A stretch of 64,000 bases of DNA from Haloplanus sp. HW8-1. Lineage in GTDB: Archaea; Halobacteriota; Halobacteria; Halobacteriales; Haloferacaceae. Under the pieces are notes generated by a model. It worked only from the letters and a program-made list of their open reading frames with translations. It made no database searches and was not told where the DNA came from. Shown in pieces: positions 41,837-51,162 of the stretch. Location of the stretch: positions 3,410,001 to 3,474,000 of the forward strand of contig NZ_CP098518.1 of the NCBI RefSeq assembly GCF_023703795.1, written 5' to 3'. The position numbers and the translations under genes were made by a program. Every line of letters begins with the position of its first letter. Positions within the stretch are counted from its first letter, which is position 1.

Positions 41837-43474
41837 ATGGCGATCCGAAGCCGTCGTACCGTCTACTATCTCGGATTGGTCGTCGCGACGACGGTCCTGT
41901 TCACCGGTGCGTACAACGTTGGCATGGCGGTCTGGGAGGGGCGTCCCCAGCCCCTGTATCGCTCCCTCGAAGTCGTCGTCCAGAGTTTCACCACGACGGG
42001 ATACGGGGAGGACGCGGGGTGGCAGAGTCCCCAGATGAACTTTCTCGTGATCGCGATGCAACTCGCGGGCATCGGCCTCATTCTCACCGCCGTGGACGTG
42101 TTCGCGGTCCCGTGGCTCCGCGGTGCGCTTGCCCCGACGGCGCCGGAGACGGTGAACGGTGTGTCTGATCACGTCATCATCTGTGAACATACCTCCCGGA
42201 CCGAGGCGTTCATCACGGAACTCGACGCCCGTGATCGGGAGTACGTCCTCGTCGAACCCGACGAGACACGGGCAGGCGATCTCCACGAGGCGGGGTATCG
42301 GGTCATCCGCGGCGACCCGGAGACGACAGAAACGCTCGAACGCGCCCGTCTCGACTCGGCGCGGGCGCTGGTTGCCGACGCGGCCGACGACACGAACGCG
42401 AGTATCGCCCTCTCGGCGCGGGATACGGCGCCCGACGTGCGGGTGATCACGCTCGTCGACGACGCGTCGCTCGCCCGTTATCATCGCGCGGCGGGCGCGG
42501 ACGACGTGCTCTCGCCCCGCCAGTTGCTGGGGGCGAGCCTGGCCGAGCAGGTGCCGACGGCCGTCACAACCGACGTGGACGACGGCATTCCGATCGGCGA
42601 CGACTTCGAACTCGTCGAACTGACCGTGGCGAGGGAGAGCGACATCTGCGGGCGGACGTTCGGTGAGGCACGGATCCGCGAGCGGTTCGGCGTCAACGTG
42701 ATCGGCGCGTGGACCGGGGGCGACTTCGAGACGCCCGTATCGCCGTTGGAGTCGCTCACCCCTAGCATGCGTCTCCTCGTCGCCGGTGAACCCGAACGGG
42801 TGGCGCGACTGGAGGAGGCGACGGCCGCGACGGTCCGTGCGTTCGGTCCCCAGCGTATCGTCCTCGCGGGGTACGGCGACTCCGGGCGGGCGGCGGCCGA
42901 GGCGCTGTCGGACACCGGATCGAATCTGACCGTTCTGGACAGCGAGGCAGGGCCGGCGGTGGACGTCGTCGGCGACGCCCGCGATCCGGACGTACTCACC
43001 GAGGCACGGATCGAGGAGGCGGCGGCGTTGATCGTCACCGTCGGCGACGACACGACGGCCATCTTCGTGACGCTCATCGCCCGCGAGATGGCCTCCGATC
43101 TCCACGTCGTGGTCCGGGCCAACGAGGAGGCGGACGTCCAGAAACTCTACCGGGCGGGCGGGGATTACGTCCAGTCCCTCGCGACGGTCAGCGGCCGGAT
43201 GCTGGCGTCGACCGTGTTCGAGGACGAGGAAGTGCTGGCCTACGATAAGCAAGTCAGCGTCGTCCGGCTTCCCGCCGGTGACCTCGTTGGGACGACCATC
43301 GCCGCGGCGAACGTGCGGTCACTGACCGGCTGTACCGTCGTCGCCGTCGTCCGGGATGGGGAGACGATCACGGAGTTCGATCCCGCCGCGCTCACTTTCC
43401 GCCCCGACGACGAGGTGATCGTCGCCGGCACCGACGAGGCGACCACTCGCTTCGAACGGGAGTTCGGCGACTGA
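41837..43474 (+). CDS. TrkA-N domain potassium channel
   Basis: 545 residues. Two membrane helices (TVYYLGLVVATTVLFTGAYN; FLVIAMQLAGIGLILTAVDV) enclose a pore with SFTTTGYGEDAG, a potassium-filter sequence. Then come RCK/TrkA-N nucleotide-binding and TrkA-C pairs twice (DHVIICEHTSRTEAFI; RIVLAGYGDSGRAAAEALSD; FELVELTV; KQVSVVRLPAGD). This is the MthK/Kch-like build used for potassium uptake or leak control in high-salt cytoplasm. The start follows a TAAATAC box by about 20 bases. Confidence 0.88.
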   Translation: MAIRSRRTVYYLGLVVATTVLFTGAYNVGMAVWEGRPQPLYRSLEVVVQSFTTTGYGEDAGWQSPQMNFLVIAMQLAGIGLILTAVDVFAVPWLRGALAPTAPETVNGVSDHVIICEHTSRTEAFITELDARDREYVLVEPDETRAGDLHEAGYRVIRGDPETTETLERARLDSARALVADAADDTNASIALSARDTAPDVRVITLVDDASLARYHRAAGADDVLSPRQLLGASLAEQVPTAVTTDVDDGIPIGDDFELVELTVARESDICGRTFGEARIRERFGVNVIGAWTGGDFETPVSPLESLTPSMRLLVAGEPERVARLEEATAATVRAFGPQRIVLAGYGDSGRAAAEALSDTGSNLTVLDSEAGPAVDVVGDARDPDVLTEARIEEAAALIVTVGDDTTAIFVTLIAREMASDLHVVVRANEEADVQKLYRAGGDYVQSLATVSGRMLASTVFEDEEVLAYDKQVSVVRLPAGDLVGTTIAAANVRSLTGCTVVAVVRDGETITEFDPAALTFRPDDEVIVAGTDEATTRFEREFGD

Positions 43475-43522
43475 CGGCGCGTCGACGACAGATTCAATTG
43501 TGCACGCCCCAGTTCGGCTGGT

Positions 43523-45817
43523 ATGTCGAGTCGTGGGCACGTGTTGTGTGTCGGCAGTGAGGGCTGGCAGCCGTCGCGCGACGCGTTGGCGGACGCGGTC
43601 GGGGACGCCGAGATCAGGACGGCGACGACGGCCGCGGAGGCGCTCGAACTGGTCTCGGCGTGGCCGGCCGACTGCGTCGTCGCGGCGTCCCGACTCCCGG
43701 CGGGGGACGGCGGCGGGCTTGCCCTCCTCGAACGCGTCCGGGCGGTCGAGCCGGATCTTCCCTTCGTTCTCCACCCTGCGGAGGGGTCCGAACGCCTCGC
43801 GAGCGAGGCGATCGGCGCGGGCGTCACCGACTACGTGGCGGGGACCGACGGCACGGAGCGCCTCGGCGAGGCCGTGATGGCCGCCATCGACGGGAGCGAC
43901 GGGGAGTCGGCGCGGATCGCCGACCTCGTTCGGACGATCCAGCAACGGCTCGTGCGGGCGCGGACGACCGAGGAGATCGACCGGGGTGTCTGCGAGGCGA
44001 TCGTCGACACCGAGCCCTACGCCTTCGCGTGGATCGGCGAGTACGACGCCGCGGACGGGCGGGTCGTGCCGCGGGCCTCGGCGGGCTTCGAATCGGGCTA
44101 TCTCGAAGCCATCGAGATCAGGCCGGACGACAGTTCACTCGGCCAGGGGCCGACGGGGCGGGCCGTCAGGACCCGGACGCTCGAAGCCGTCCAGGACATC
44201 CCGTCGGAGCCCACGTACGAGCCGTGGCGGGCGGACGCCATGGAACGAACGTATCGATCGAGCGCCGCGGTACCGCTCGTCCGCGAGGAGACGCTCTACG
44301 GTGTCTTGAACGTCTACGCCGACCGGACGGACGCCTTCGACGAGTCCGAGAACGCGCTGTTGTGCGACCTCGGGAAGACCGTCGCGCACGCGTTCCATCG
44401 CGTCCGGATACAGGACCGATACGAGGCCCAGTACCGGGAACTGTTCGAGGAGGCGCCGGTGATGGTCGCCCTGACGGAGGATACGGCGGACGGCCCGGTG
44501 ATCGACGACTGTAACCGGCGCTTTGCCGCGAAGCTCGGGTGGTCGCGCGAGGCGCTCCGGGGGCGACCGCTGGCCGACGTGTACTCCGAGGCGTCGGTGG
44601 CGAGACTCCTCGATCACGATGGGTACGAACGAGCCCTCGCGGGCGAGTTCGCCACCGCCGAGCGGACGCTGCTGACGCGAGGGAACGAGCGACTTGAGAC
44701 GCTGTTGCAGGCGACGCCACGCCGAAACACGCACGGCGACGTCGTCGGGACCCACGCGCTCTACGTCGATATGACCGAGCAGAAACGCGCCCGGGAGGTG
44801 ATCGACCAGGCCGAGGCGATGGAGGCGTCGATGGACGGGATGGCGATCCTCGAACCCAGCGGCGAGTACGTCTACGCCAACCAGGCCCACGCGGACATCT
44901 ACGGCTACGACGACCCCGCGGTCTTCCTCGGGAACACCTGGCGGATGAACTACGACGACGCCGAGGTCGACCGCTTCGAATCGGAGGTCTTCCCCGCGGT
45001 GGCCGGCGGCGACGAGTGGCGCGGCGAGGCCACGGGCGTCCGGGCGGACGGGAGCCCCTTCCCGCAGGAACTCTCCCTGAGTCCGCTGGCCGACGGGCGG
45101 TACATCTGTGTCGTCCGTGACGCCACCGAGCGTCGCCGGTACGAACGCCGACTGGAACGACAGCGTGACAACCTCGAAATCCTCAACCAGGTGGTCCGCC
45201 ACGACATCCGCAACGACCTCCAGGTGGTGCTCGGCTACGTCGAATCGCTTCGGACGTTCGTCGGCGAGGACCGTACCGCCCACGTCGAACGAGCGGTCGA
45301 GAGCGCCCGCGACGCCGTCGAGATCACCGAGACGGCGGGCGACGTCGCGGAGGTGATGCTCACCGCCGACGCCGAGACGAAGCCGGTGGGACTCGGATGC
45401 GTCCTTGACGAGCAGGTGAGCGAGGTTCGATCGACCTACGAGGACACCGTACTGACGACCGACGGGACGATCCCGGACGTCGACGTCCGCGCCGACAACA
45501 TGCTGGGGTCGGTGTTCCGGAACCTGCTCACGAACGCCGTCGAACACAACGACGGGGCGATCCGGAAGGTGACCGTCGCCGCGGCCGCCGACGCCGACAC
45601 CGCGACCGTCCGCGTGGCCGACAACGGGCCGGGCATCCCCGACGACCGGAAGGACGCGATCTTCGAGGAGGGCGAGAAAGGCCTCGACAGCGGGGGGACC
45701 GGCCTCGGTCTGTACCTGGCCGAGACGCTCGTCGACCGCTACGGCGGCGACATCCGCGTGGGGGACAACGACCCGAACGGCGCCGTCTTCACCGTCGAGT
45801 TGCCGGTCGTCGACTGA
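43523..45817 (+). CDS. Sensor histidine kinase: degenerate receiver-GAF-PAS-PAS-HisKA
   Basis: 764 residues. A receiver-like domain (1-125) whose phospho-Asp position reads VVAASRLPAGDG, so it cannot be phosphorylated normally. A GAF domain (about 140-300: FAWIGEYDAADGRVVPRASA; GPTGRAVRT). Two PAS domains (about 305-420 and 430-545). A HisKA-type dimer helix with H in VVRHDIRNDLQVVLGYV. An ATPase with N box FRNLLTNAVEHND, G1 VADNGPGIPDD and G2 GGTGLGLYLAETL. A typical haloarchaeal orphan sensor without a neighbouring regulator. Confidence 0.9.
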   Translation: MSSRGHVLCVGSEGWQPSRDALADAVGDAEIRTATTAAEALELVSAWPADCVVAASRLPAGDGGGLALLERVRAVEPDLPFVLHPAEGSERLASEAIGAGVTDYVAGTDGTERLGEAVMAAIDGSDGESARIADLVRTIQQRLVRARTTEEIDRGVCEAIVDTEPYAFAWIGEYDAADGRVVPRASAGFESGYLEAIEIRPDDSSLGQGPTGRAVRTRTLEAVQDIPSEPTYEPWRADAMERTYRSSAAVPLVREETLYGVLNVYADRTDAFDESENALLCDLGKTVAHAFHRVRIQDRYEAQYRELFEEAPVMVALTEDTADGPVIDDCNRRFAAKLGWSREALRGRPLADVYSEASVARLLDHDGYERALAGEFATAERTLLTRGNERLETLLQATPRRNTHGDVVGTHALYVDMTEQKRAREVIDQAEAMEASMDGMAILEPSGEYVYANQAHADIYGYDDPAVFLGNTWRMNYDDAEVDRFESEVFPAVAGGDEWRGEATGVRADGSPFPQELSLSPLADGRYICVVRDATERRRYERRLERQRDNLEILNQVVRHDIRNDLQVVLGYVESLRTFVGEDRTAHVERAVESARDAVEITETAGDVAEVMLTADAETKPVGLGCVLDEQVSEVRSTYEDTVLTTDGTIPDVDVRADNMLGSVFRNLLTNAVEHNDGAIRKVTVAAAADADTATVRVADNGPGIPDDRKDAIFEEGEKGLDSGGTGLGLYLAETLVDRYGGDIRVGDNDPNGAVFTVELPVVD

Positions 45818-45905
45818 GGGGCCGCGAGCGTCGCGGCCCGTCGCCCCGCCCGCGTCACCGGTGGCGCTCGGAGCGGGGGAGGGCGAGACACCCGCAACGC
45901 GCCCA

Positions 45906-47432
45906 TCAGTCCATGCGGAGTGTCGCCGGTCGCGGGCCGGTTCTGCGCATACTCCCGCCCGCGTCGTCGCCATCCATCGAGCCGCCCGCGTCGCGGGCGA
46001 CGAGCAGATCGAAGGGCGTGTCCGCGGGTTCGTCGTCGGGGGAGAAATAGCCCGCGGCGAAGCCGGTCGACACCGTGCCGCCCGCGAGGCTCACGTCGAA
46101 CGTCGCGACGACGTCGCCGTCGTTGCTCTCGGTATCACCCCGGACTTGGAGCGTGTAGTCGCCGGCCGGAACCGTCACGTAGCCGGAGTCGCCGAAGGCG
46201 ACGCCGTCGAAGAGCGTGTCGCCGTTGGCGGCCAGCGTCACGTCGACGGCGGGAGCGTCGGGGGAGGCGTGGACCAGCCGAACCCGGGCCATGTCGTCGT
46301 CGGGGACCGCGTTGTCGTCTTCGAGGACGAGCGGTTCGAAGGGTCGATCGGCCATGTCGCCGACCTCGCCGGCCGCGGCCACCGTATAATCGCTCGCGGA
46401 CTCGACGGGAACCGCCCCTTCGAAGACGGTCGTGCCGTCGTCGCCGGCGGGGGTGATGCGGAGCTGGCGATCGCCGGCCGGAACCTCTAGATAGTCGCTG
46501 ACGGCGCCGAAGGCGACGTCTTCGAGGACGGCGCTCCCGTCGGCGTAGACGTCGACGTTCGGGGCGTTCGGCGAGAGGTGGGCGACCCGCAGGTTCGCCG
46601 GGTCGGTCATCTCCATCATCCCACCGTCGGTGTCGTTGGTGACGAACAGGTCGAAGGGCGTGTCCGCGGGTTCGTCGTCGGGAGAGAGATAGCCCGCGGC
46701 GAAGCCGGTGTAGACCGTGCCGCCGGCGACGTCGAGGGTGAACTCCGCGACGACGTCGCCGTCGTTGGCCTCGGTGTCCCCCCGGACCTGCAGGGTGTGG
46801 CTTCCGGCGGGGACGGTCACGTAGCCGGAGTCGCCGAAGGCGACGCCGTCGAAGAGCGTGTCGCCGTTGGCGGCCAGCGTCACGTCGACGGCGGGGGCGT
46901 CGGGGGAGACGTGGACCAGCCGAACCCGGGCCATGTCGTCGGCCGGTGCCGTGTTGTCGTCTTCGAGGACGAGCGGTTCGAAGGGTCGATCGGCCATGTC
47001 GCCGACCTCGCCGGCCGCGGCCACCGTATAGTCCGTATCCACCGTGACGGGCACCGCCCCCTCGAAGACGGTCGTGCCGTCGTCGCCGGCGGGGGTGATG
47101 CGGAGCTGGCGATCGCCGGCCGGAACCTCTAGATAATCGCTGACGGCGCCGAAGGCGACGTCTTCGAGGACGGCGCTCCCGTCGGCGTAGACGTCGACGT
47201 TCGGGGCGTTTGGCGAGAGGTGGGCGACCCGCAGGTTCGCCGAACCGGTGGGGGTCTCCGTTTCGGTTTCCGTCGCCGTCGTCTCCATCTCCGTCGCCGT
47301 CGCCGTCTCCGTCGCGGTGTCGGTCGCGGTCGCGTCGCCGCCACCACTCCCACAGCCGGCGAGGGCGGCAGTCGCGGCGGTCCCGAGTCCGAGGAGTACG
47401 TGTCGTCGTGTCGCGTCTGTGGAGTCCGTCAT
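45906..47432 (-). CDS. DUF4397 lipoprotein with internal duplication
   Basis: 508 residues. Twin-arginine lipoprotein signal: RRHVLLGLGTAATAALAGC (lipobox Cys at 26), then a Thr/Glu-rich linker. Two tandem copies of about 214 residues each follow, each with two DUF4397 units (RVAHLSPNAPNVDVYADGSA; RVRLVHVSPDAPAVDVTLAA). The copies are almost identical even at DNA level, with a 642-base period. DUF4397 domains are small beta folds of cell-surface proteins; their function is unknown. The start was set at MTDSTDATRRH so that the Tat motif is near the N-terminus. Confidence 0.85.
   Translation of the reverse strand: MTDSTDATRRHVLLGLGTAATAALAGCGSGGGDATATDTATETATATEMETTATETETETPTGSANLRVAHLSPNAPNVDVYADGSAVLEDVAFGAVSDYLEVPAGDRQLRITPAGDDGTTVFEGAVPVTVDTDYTVAAAGEVGDMADRPFEPLVLEDDNTAPADDMARVRLVHVSPDAPAVDVTLAANGDTLFDGVAFGDSGYVTVPAGSHTLQVRGDTEANDGDVVAEFTLDVAGGTVYTGFAAGYLSPDDEPADTPFDLFVTNDTDGGMMEMTDPANLRVAHLSPNAPNVDVYADGSAVLEDVAFGAVSDYLEVPAGDRQLRITPAGDDGTTVFEGAVPVESASDYTVAAAGEVGDMADRPFEPLVLEDDNAVPDDDMARVRLVHASPDAPAVDVTLAANGDTLFDGVAFGDSGYVTVPAGDYTLQVRGDTESNDGDVVATFDVSLAGGTVSTGFAAGYFSPDDEPADTPFDLLVARDAGGSMDGDDAGGSMRRTGPRPATLRMD
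46011..47294. repeat. Tandem 642-bp duplication inside the DUF4397 gene
   Basis: The segment starting GAAGGGCGTGTCCGCGGGTT at 46011 recurs at 46653, and the match continues through nearly the whole period with few differences. The high identity implies a recent duplication or ongoing gene conversion. Confidence 0.8.
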
Positions 47433-47749
47433 CGTCCGGTCGCAGGGCAGTATGACAGACAAATAACTGCTTTCGTGATTCGGACTAGAATCTCTCGCAA
47501 TTCCGGGCGGAGAACGGGGCTCCTCGCCTCACTCGTCGTCGTCGGAGTCGCGTCGGCGTCGAACGTGTCGAACCGTCGATCACCCATGCACAACCACTAA
47601 GGGCTCGACAGTCAACCTCCACCTATGCGACGACGCTCGTGGCCACCCGCCCGTCGATGCGGCCGGTCGCCGGGCAGTCTCCGGTCGGTTCCCACACGCG
47701 CGTCGAAGACCGGGGTGTTATTTGTGGCCTCCCCGGGAGGTGAACGTGT
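47433..47749 (+). promoter_or_regulatory. Divergent promoter gap
   Basis: About 315 bases between the leftward DUF4397 gene and the rightward HTH gene. GTTATTTGTG near 47716-47725 is a plausible TATA box for the HTH gene. No gene was recognised. Confidence 0.4.
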
Positions 47750-48028
47750 ATGGAGGTGGTGCTCTGGCAGGTCCTCGCGGCGACCCGCGGCGGGCCGAAC
47801 CGCGCCCGGATCCTCCGCGCGCTGGACGAACGTCCACGGAACGCCAACCGCCTCGCCGACGATCTGGATCTTGCGTACAACACCGTCAGACACCACCTCG
47901 ACGTACTGGAGGAACACGACCTCGTCACGAGCGGCGACGAGAGCTACGGCACCGTCTACCTCCCCAGCGAACGCACTCGGAACCACTGGGACACCGTCGA
48001 AGATATCTTCACCAACCTGAGAGAATGA
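47750..48028 (+). CDS. Winged-helix (ArsR-like) transcription regulator
   Basis: 92 residues. The helix-turn-helix reads ILRALDERPRNANRLADDLD then LAYNTVRHHLDVLEEHDLV, with a wing YGTVYLPSE. Similar to small haloarchaeal ArsR/MarR regulators. The membrane protein that follows (53 bases on) is likely under the same control. Confidence 0.85.
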   Translation: MEVVLWQVLAATRGGPNRARILRALDERPRNANRLADDLDLAYNTVRHHLDVLEEHDLVTSGDESYGTVYLPSERTRNHWDTVEDIFTNLRE

Positions 48029-48080
48029 TCCGCACCGCCACCACGAGCCGAACGAACGCGCCGAGGACGGGGGGACCGTC

Positions 48081-48362
48081 GTGAGCCTGATGGTCGACGC
48101 GGCGCGAGTCGCCGCCGGAATCAACGTCGTCCTACTGCTCGGCCTGCTGCGCATCTGGATCCGCAACTACCGCGAGGTCCCGGGCTCGATACTTCGCGGG
48201 CTCATCCTGTTTGCCGTCCTCCTCCTCGCCGAGAACGTCGTGGCGCTGTACTTCTACTTCAACGCGCCGGCGATGCCGCCCCTCGCCGTCGAGGTCATGA
48301 TGATCCTCCAGGTGCTGGAGGCCGTCGGGATCGCCGTCCTCTTCTATACGAACTGGCAGTGA
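48081..48362 (+). CDS. Small three-helix membrane protein
   Basis: 93 residues from GTG. Three hydrophobic segments: VAAGINVVLLLGLLRIWI, LRGLILFAVLLLAENVVALY and MMILQVLEAVGIAVLFYT. Its pairing with a small HTH gene is common in haloarchaea, where such pairs are often called regulator/membrane-effector units. Function unknown. Confidence 0.75.
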   Translation: MSLMVDAARVAAGINVVLLLGLLRIWIRNYREVPGSILRGLILFAVLLLAENVVALYFYFNAPAMPPLAVEVMMILQVLEAVGIAVLFYTNWQ

Positions 48363-48417
48363 CGACCCGCCGTTCCGGCGACACGGTTTTGCCGACCCGT
48401 TCCCTTCCCAACACGAA

Positions 48418-49383
48418 ATGTCCAGCTCACGCCCCGTCTCGGTTCTCGTCGCCGCGCTGGTGCTCCTGAGTGGCTGTTCGGGAGTGTACTCCGGCGACGC
48501 CACGCCGACTGCCGCGCCGACGTCGACGCCCACCCCCACGTCGACGCCCACCCCGACCCCGGCGCCGACCGCACAGGCTTCGTACACCCAGACCCCTCAC
48601 ACCGGCTGTCAGCCCGGGACCATCGAGAAGAACGGCTCCTGTGAGGCCGTCACGTCCGGCGGCAACGCCGACATCTTCGACGCCGAGAACCTCTCGGCCA
48701 TCACGAGTACCCGGACGACCGTCGACGGGACGCCGGGCTATCTCGCCCGCCCCGCCGACGACGGCACCTACCCCGCGGTCGTCATGATCCACGAGTGGTG
48801 GGGGCTCAACGAGAACATCGAGCACATGGCCGACATCCTCGCCGGCCACGGCTACGTCGTCTTCGCGGTCGACCTCTACGACGGCGAGGTGGCGACGAAC
48901 GCCTCGACGGCGAGTCGTCTCTCCGGGCAGGTCCGCGAGAACCCCGACGTCGCCGTCTCGAAGATGAGCCGTGCCGTCTCGGGCCTGCGCGACCGCCCCG
49001 ACACCACCGAACAGGTCGCCAGCCTCGGCTGGTGTTTCGGCGGCGGACAGAGCCTCCAGTTGAGCCTGAGCGACGCCGATCTGAACGCGACGGTCATCTA
49101 CTACGGGACCCTCGCGACCGACGAGTCGACGCTTCGCGACGTCGACGGGCCCGTTCTCGGGATCTTCGGCTCCGAGGACCAGGTGGTCGATATCGAGACC
49201 GTCCGCGAGTTCGACCGGACGCTCGGCGAGGTGGGCGTCGAACGCGAGATACACGTCTACGAGGGCGCGGGTCACGCCTTCGCCAACCCGAGCGGCGAGA
49301 GCTTCCGCCCGAACGACACGCGGGACGCCTGGGGGAAGACGTTGCGCTTCCTCGACGAGAACCTGCGCGACGCGGACGCGTGA
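48418..49383 (+). CDS. Dienelactone hydrolase-family lipoprotein
   Basis: 321 residues. Lipoprotein signal ending LVLLSGCSG (Cys20) and a Thr/Pro-rich linker. The catalytic domain, from about 90, has VVMIHEWWGLNENIEHMADI, FAVDLYDGEVATN, the Cys nucleophile in LGWCFGGGQ, Asp in IFGSEDQVVD and His in GAGHAFANPS. Dienelactone hydrolases open lactone rings, but surface-anchored haloarchaeal ones probably hydrolyse other esters. Convergent with the next gene, 18 bases apart. Confidence 0.88.
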   Translation: MSSSRPVSVLVAALVLLSGCSGVYSGDATPTAAPTSTPTPTSTPTPTPAPTAQASYTQTPHTGCQPGTIEKNGSCEAVTSGGNADIFDAENLSAITSTRTTVDGTPGYLARPADDGTYPAVVMIHEWWGLNENIEHMADILAGHGYVVFAVDLYDGEVATNASTASRLSGQVRENPDVAVSKMSRAVSGLRDRPDTTEQVASLGWCFGGGQSLQLSLSDADLNATVIYYGTLATDESTLRDVDGPVLGIFGSEDQVVDIETVREFDRTLGEVGVEREIHVYEGAGHAFANPSGESFRPNDTRDAWGKTLRFLDENLRDADA

Positions 49384-49401
49384 CACACCGGCGCCGGCGG
49401 T

Positions 49402-50046
49402 TCACTCCGCGGCCACGAGCGCCGCCAGCATCGACGAGACGTGTTCGCGTTCGTCCGCGTTGACCGTGTGTCCCATGCCCTCGTAGAGTCGCGTCGTCAC
49501 GTCGGCGCCAAGCCGCTCGAACACCGTCGCCGTCTCGCGGACCCGCTCGGCAGGGATGTGGGGATCCACGTCGCTACAGCCGAGGAAGACCGGCGTCCCG
49601 TCCAGGTCGCCGTCGTACGCCTCGGGGTCGATCCGCTCGCCGATCAGGCCGCCGCTCAGCGCCGCCAGGCCGCCGTACCGGGTCGGGGTGCGGGCGACGA
49701 ACTCGCTCGCGAGGCAGCCCCCCTGCGAGAAGCCCAGCAGGAGGGTCCGGTCGGTCGGGATCCCGGCGTCGGTCGCGCGCTCGACGGCGGCCGCGACGGC
49801 GTCCAACCCCGACGAGCGCCCGGGTTCGTTCGACTCGACGGGCGCGGTGAAGGGGTTCGGATACCACGTGTTGCGGGCGGCTTGGGGCGCCAGATAGGCC
49901 ACGCCCTCGGCGTCGAACTCCCCGCCCATCCGGAGGATGCTCCGCGCCGTCGCCCCTCGCCCGTGGACGAGGACGGCGGCGGCGGCCGCCTCGTCGAGCG
50001 GCGTTCCGTCCGTCAGGAGGGGTTGACTCCCGTGTGGCTCGCTCAC
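49402..50046 (-). CDS. Phospholipase/carboxylesterase-type alpha/beta hydrolase
   Basis: 214 residues from GTG (VSEPHGSQPLLTDG). Triad: Ser in LLLGFSQGGCLASEF, Asp in FLGCSDVDPHIP and His in EGMGHTVNADE. An oxyanion loop VLVHGRGATARSIL is also present. Abhydrolase_2 family, acting on acyl esters or lysophospholipids. A longer upstream extension is Arg-rich and not coding in style. Confidence 0.85.
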   Translation of the reverse strand: MSEPHGSQPLLTDGTPLDEAAAAAVLVHGRGATARSILRMGGEFDAEGVAYLAPQAARNTWYPNPFTAPVESNEPGRSSGLDAVAAAVERATDAGIPTDRTLLLGFSQGGCLASEFVARTPTRYGGLAALSGGLIGERIDPEAYDGDLDGTPVFLGCSDVDPHIPAERVRETATVFERLGADVTTRLYEGMGHTVNADEREHVSSMLAALVAAE

Positions 50047-50222
50047 GCCGGGTCGCCCCCGGATCGAGAACCGTGCCGTCGACCGAGCGCTTCGGTTCGC
50101 ATACGCCGCCGTAGGATCGGCGCCGATAAAGGCGTTCCCCGACGCCGGTGATACCTGATTGTGTCGACGTCGGCGGGACCGCCGGTCGCTGGACTGAAAC
50201 CCGTCGGCGCGGAACGACACGT

Positions 50223-50762
50223 ATGACCGACGACTACGCCGAGCGCCTGCGTGCGAACCGCGCCGAGAAGGATCGAGCCTTCGCGGAGGACCGGGCGTCG
50301 CCGCTCCCACCCGAGGAGCGCGACGACTTCGACGGCCTCGACTACTTCGAGCCTGATCCGACCTACCGCGTCGAGGCCACCGTGACCGTCCACGAGGACC
50401 CCGACTCGGTCGAGATGGAGACGAGCGACGGGCGCACCGTGCGCTACCTGCGGGCAGTCACGTTCACCGTCGACCTCGATGGCGAGACCCACACCCTGTG
50501 TGGCTACCGGCAGGAAGGGGGGACCGGTGACGAACTGTTCGTCCCCTTCCGCGACAAGACGACCGGCCAGCAGACGTACCGCGGCGGCCGCTACATGGAG
50601 CTGTCGCCGGATCGGGAACTCGCCGACGGCGATCGGATCACTCTCGATTTCAACCTGGCGTACACGCCGTTCTGTGCGTTCAGCGACGCGTTCTCCTGCC
50701 CGCTGCCGCCGGAGGAGAACTGGCTGGAGACGACGGTTCCCGCCGGCGAGCGGGCGCCGTAA
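50223..50762 (+). CDS. DUF1684 family protein
   Basis: 179 residues. It has the full DUF1684 pattern: YAERLRANRAEKDRAFAED, PPEERDDFDGLDYFEPDPTY, DLDGETHTLCGYRQEGGTGD, ELFVPFRDKTTGQQTYRGGR, LDFNLAYTPFCAFSDAFSCP and LPPEENWL. The conserved Cys and the beta-sandwich may bind a small ligand, but the function is unknown. The start is the ATG after a short leader. Confidence 0.88.
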   Translation: MTDDYAERLRANRAEKDRAFAEDRASPLPPEERDDFDGLDYFEPDPTYRVEATVTVHEDPDSVEMETSDGRTVRYLRAVTFTVDLDGETHTLCGYRQEGGTGDELFVPFRDKTTGQQTYRGGRYMELSPDRELADGDRITLDFNLAYTPFCAFSDAFSCPLPPEENWLETTVPAGERAP

Positions 50763-51028
50763 CCCGCCAGCCCGCGGTTCAGTGCGACCCCGCAGTCGGC
50801 GGCGACGACGGCGTCGAGCTGATTGAACGGCGCCGTGGCCCGAAACGACCGGGCGATCCGCGCCTCGCCGTCGACGCGGACGGTCACCCGGTAGCGGCCG
50901 GGTCGCCACGGCCTCTCCCCCACCGTCCCTGTTGACCGCGAGGGCGGTGATGCGGTCCCCGGGACCCCCCGTACAGCCGGCGAGCGGGAGCGTACCCGCG
51001 AGACCGAAGAGGAGTCGTCGGCGTTTCA
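50591..51028 (-). pseudogene. Frameshifted small lipoprotein gene
   Basis: A minus-strand ATG at 51026-51028 starts MKRRRLLFGLAGTLPLAGCT, a clear lipoprotein signal, and continues DRITALAVNRDGG. The natural-looking continuation GERPWRPGRYRVTVRVDGEA is in another frame at about 50920. The shifted frame then runs into the DUF1684 gene without a sensible end. I read it as a lipoprotein gene that has lost its frame; a sequencing error is possible. Confidence 0.45.
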
Positions 51029-51162
51029 TCGGGGGTGCTGTGACCGGGACGTAGAAAAATCCCCACGGTCGGGACGGCGGCCGCGTTGGGAGTGTTCGCG
51101 GCGCCGCCGGTCGGTTCGACGCCCGGCCCATCCGAACGCACCGATGCCGTCCACGACGCGGG

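Noticed and set aside
40403-43252. 949-codon minus-strand frame
   Set aside because: Spans two clear genes on the other strand (transducer and potassium channel) and reads as low-complexity GC shadow.
44135-45973. 612-codon minus-strand frame
   Set aside because: Antisense to the histidine kinase, which has all kinase boxes.
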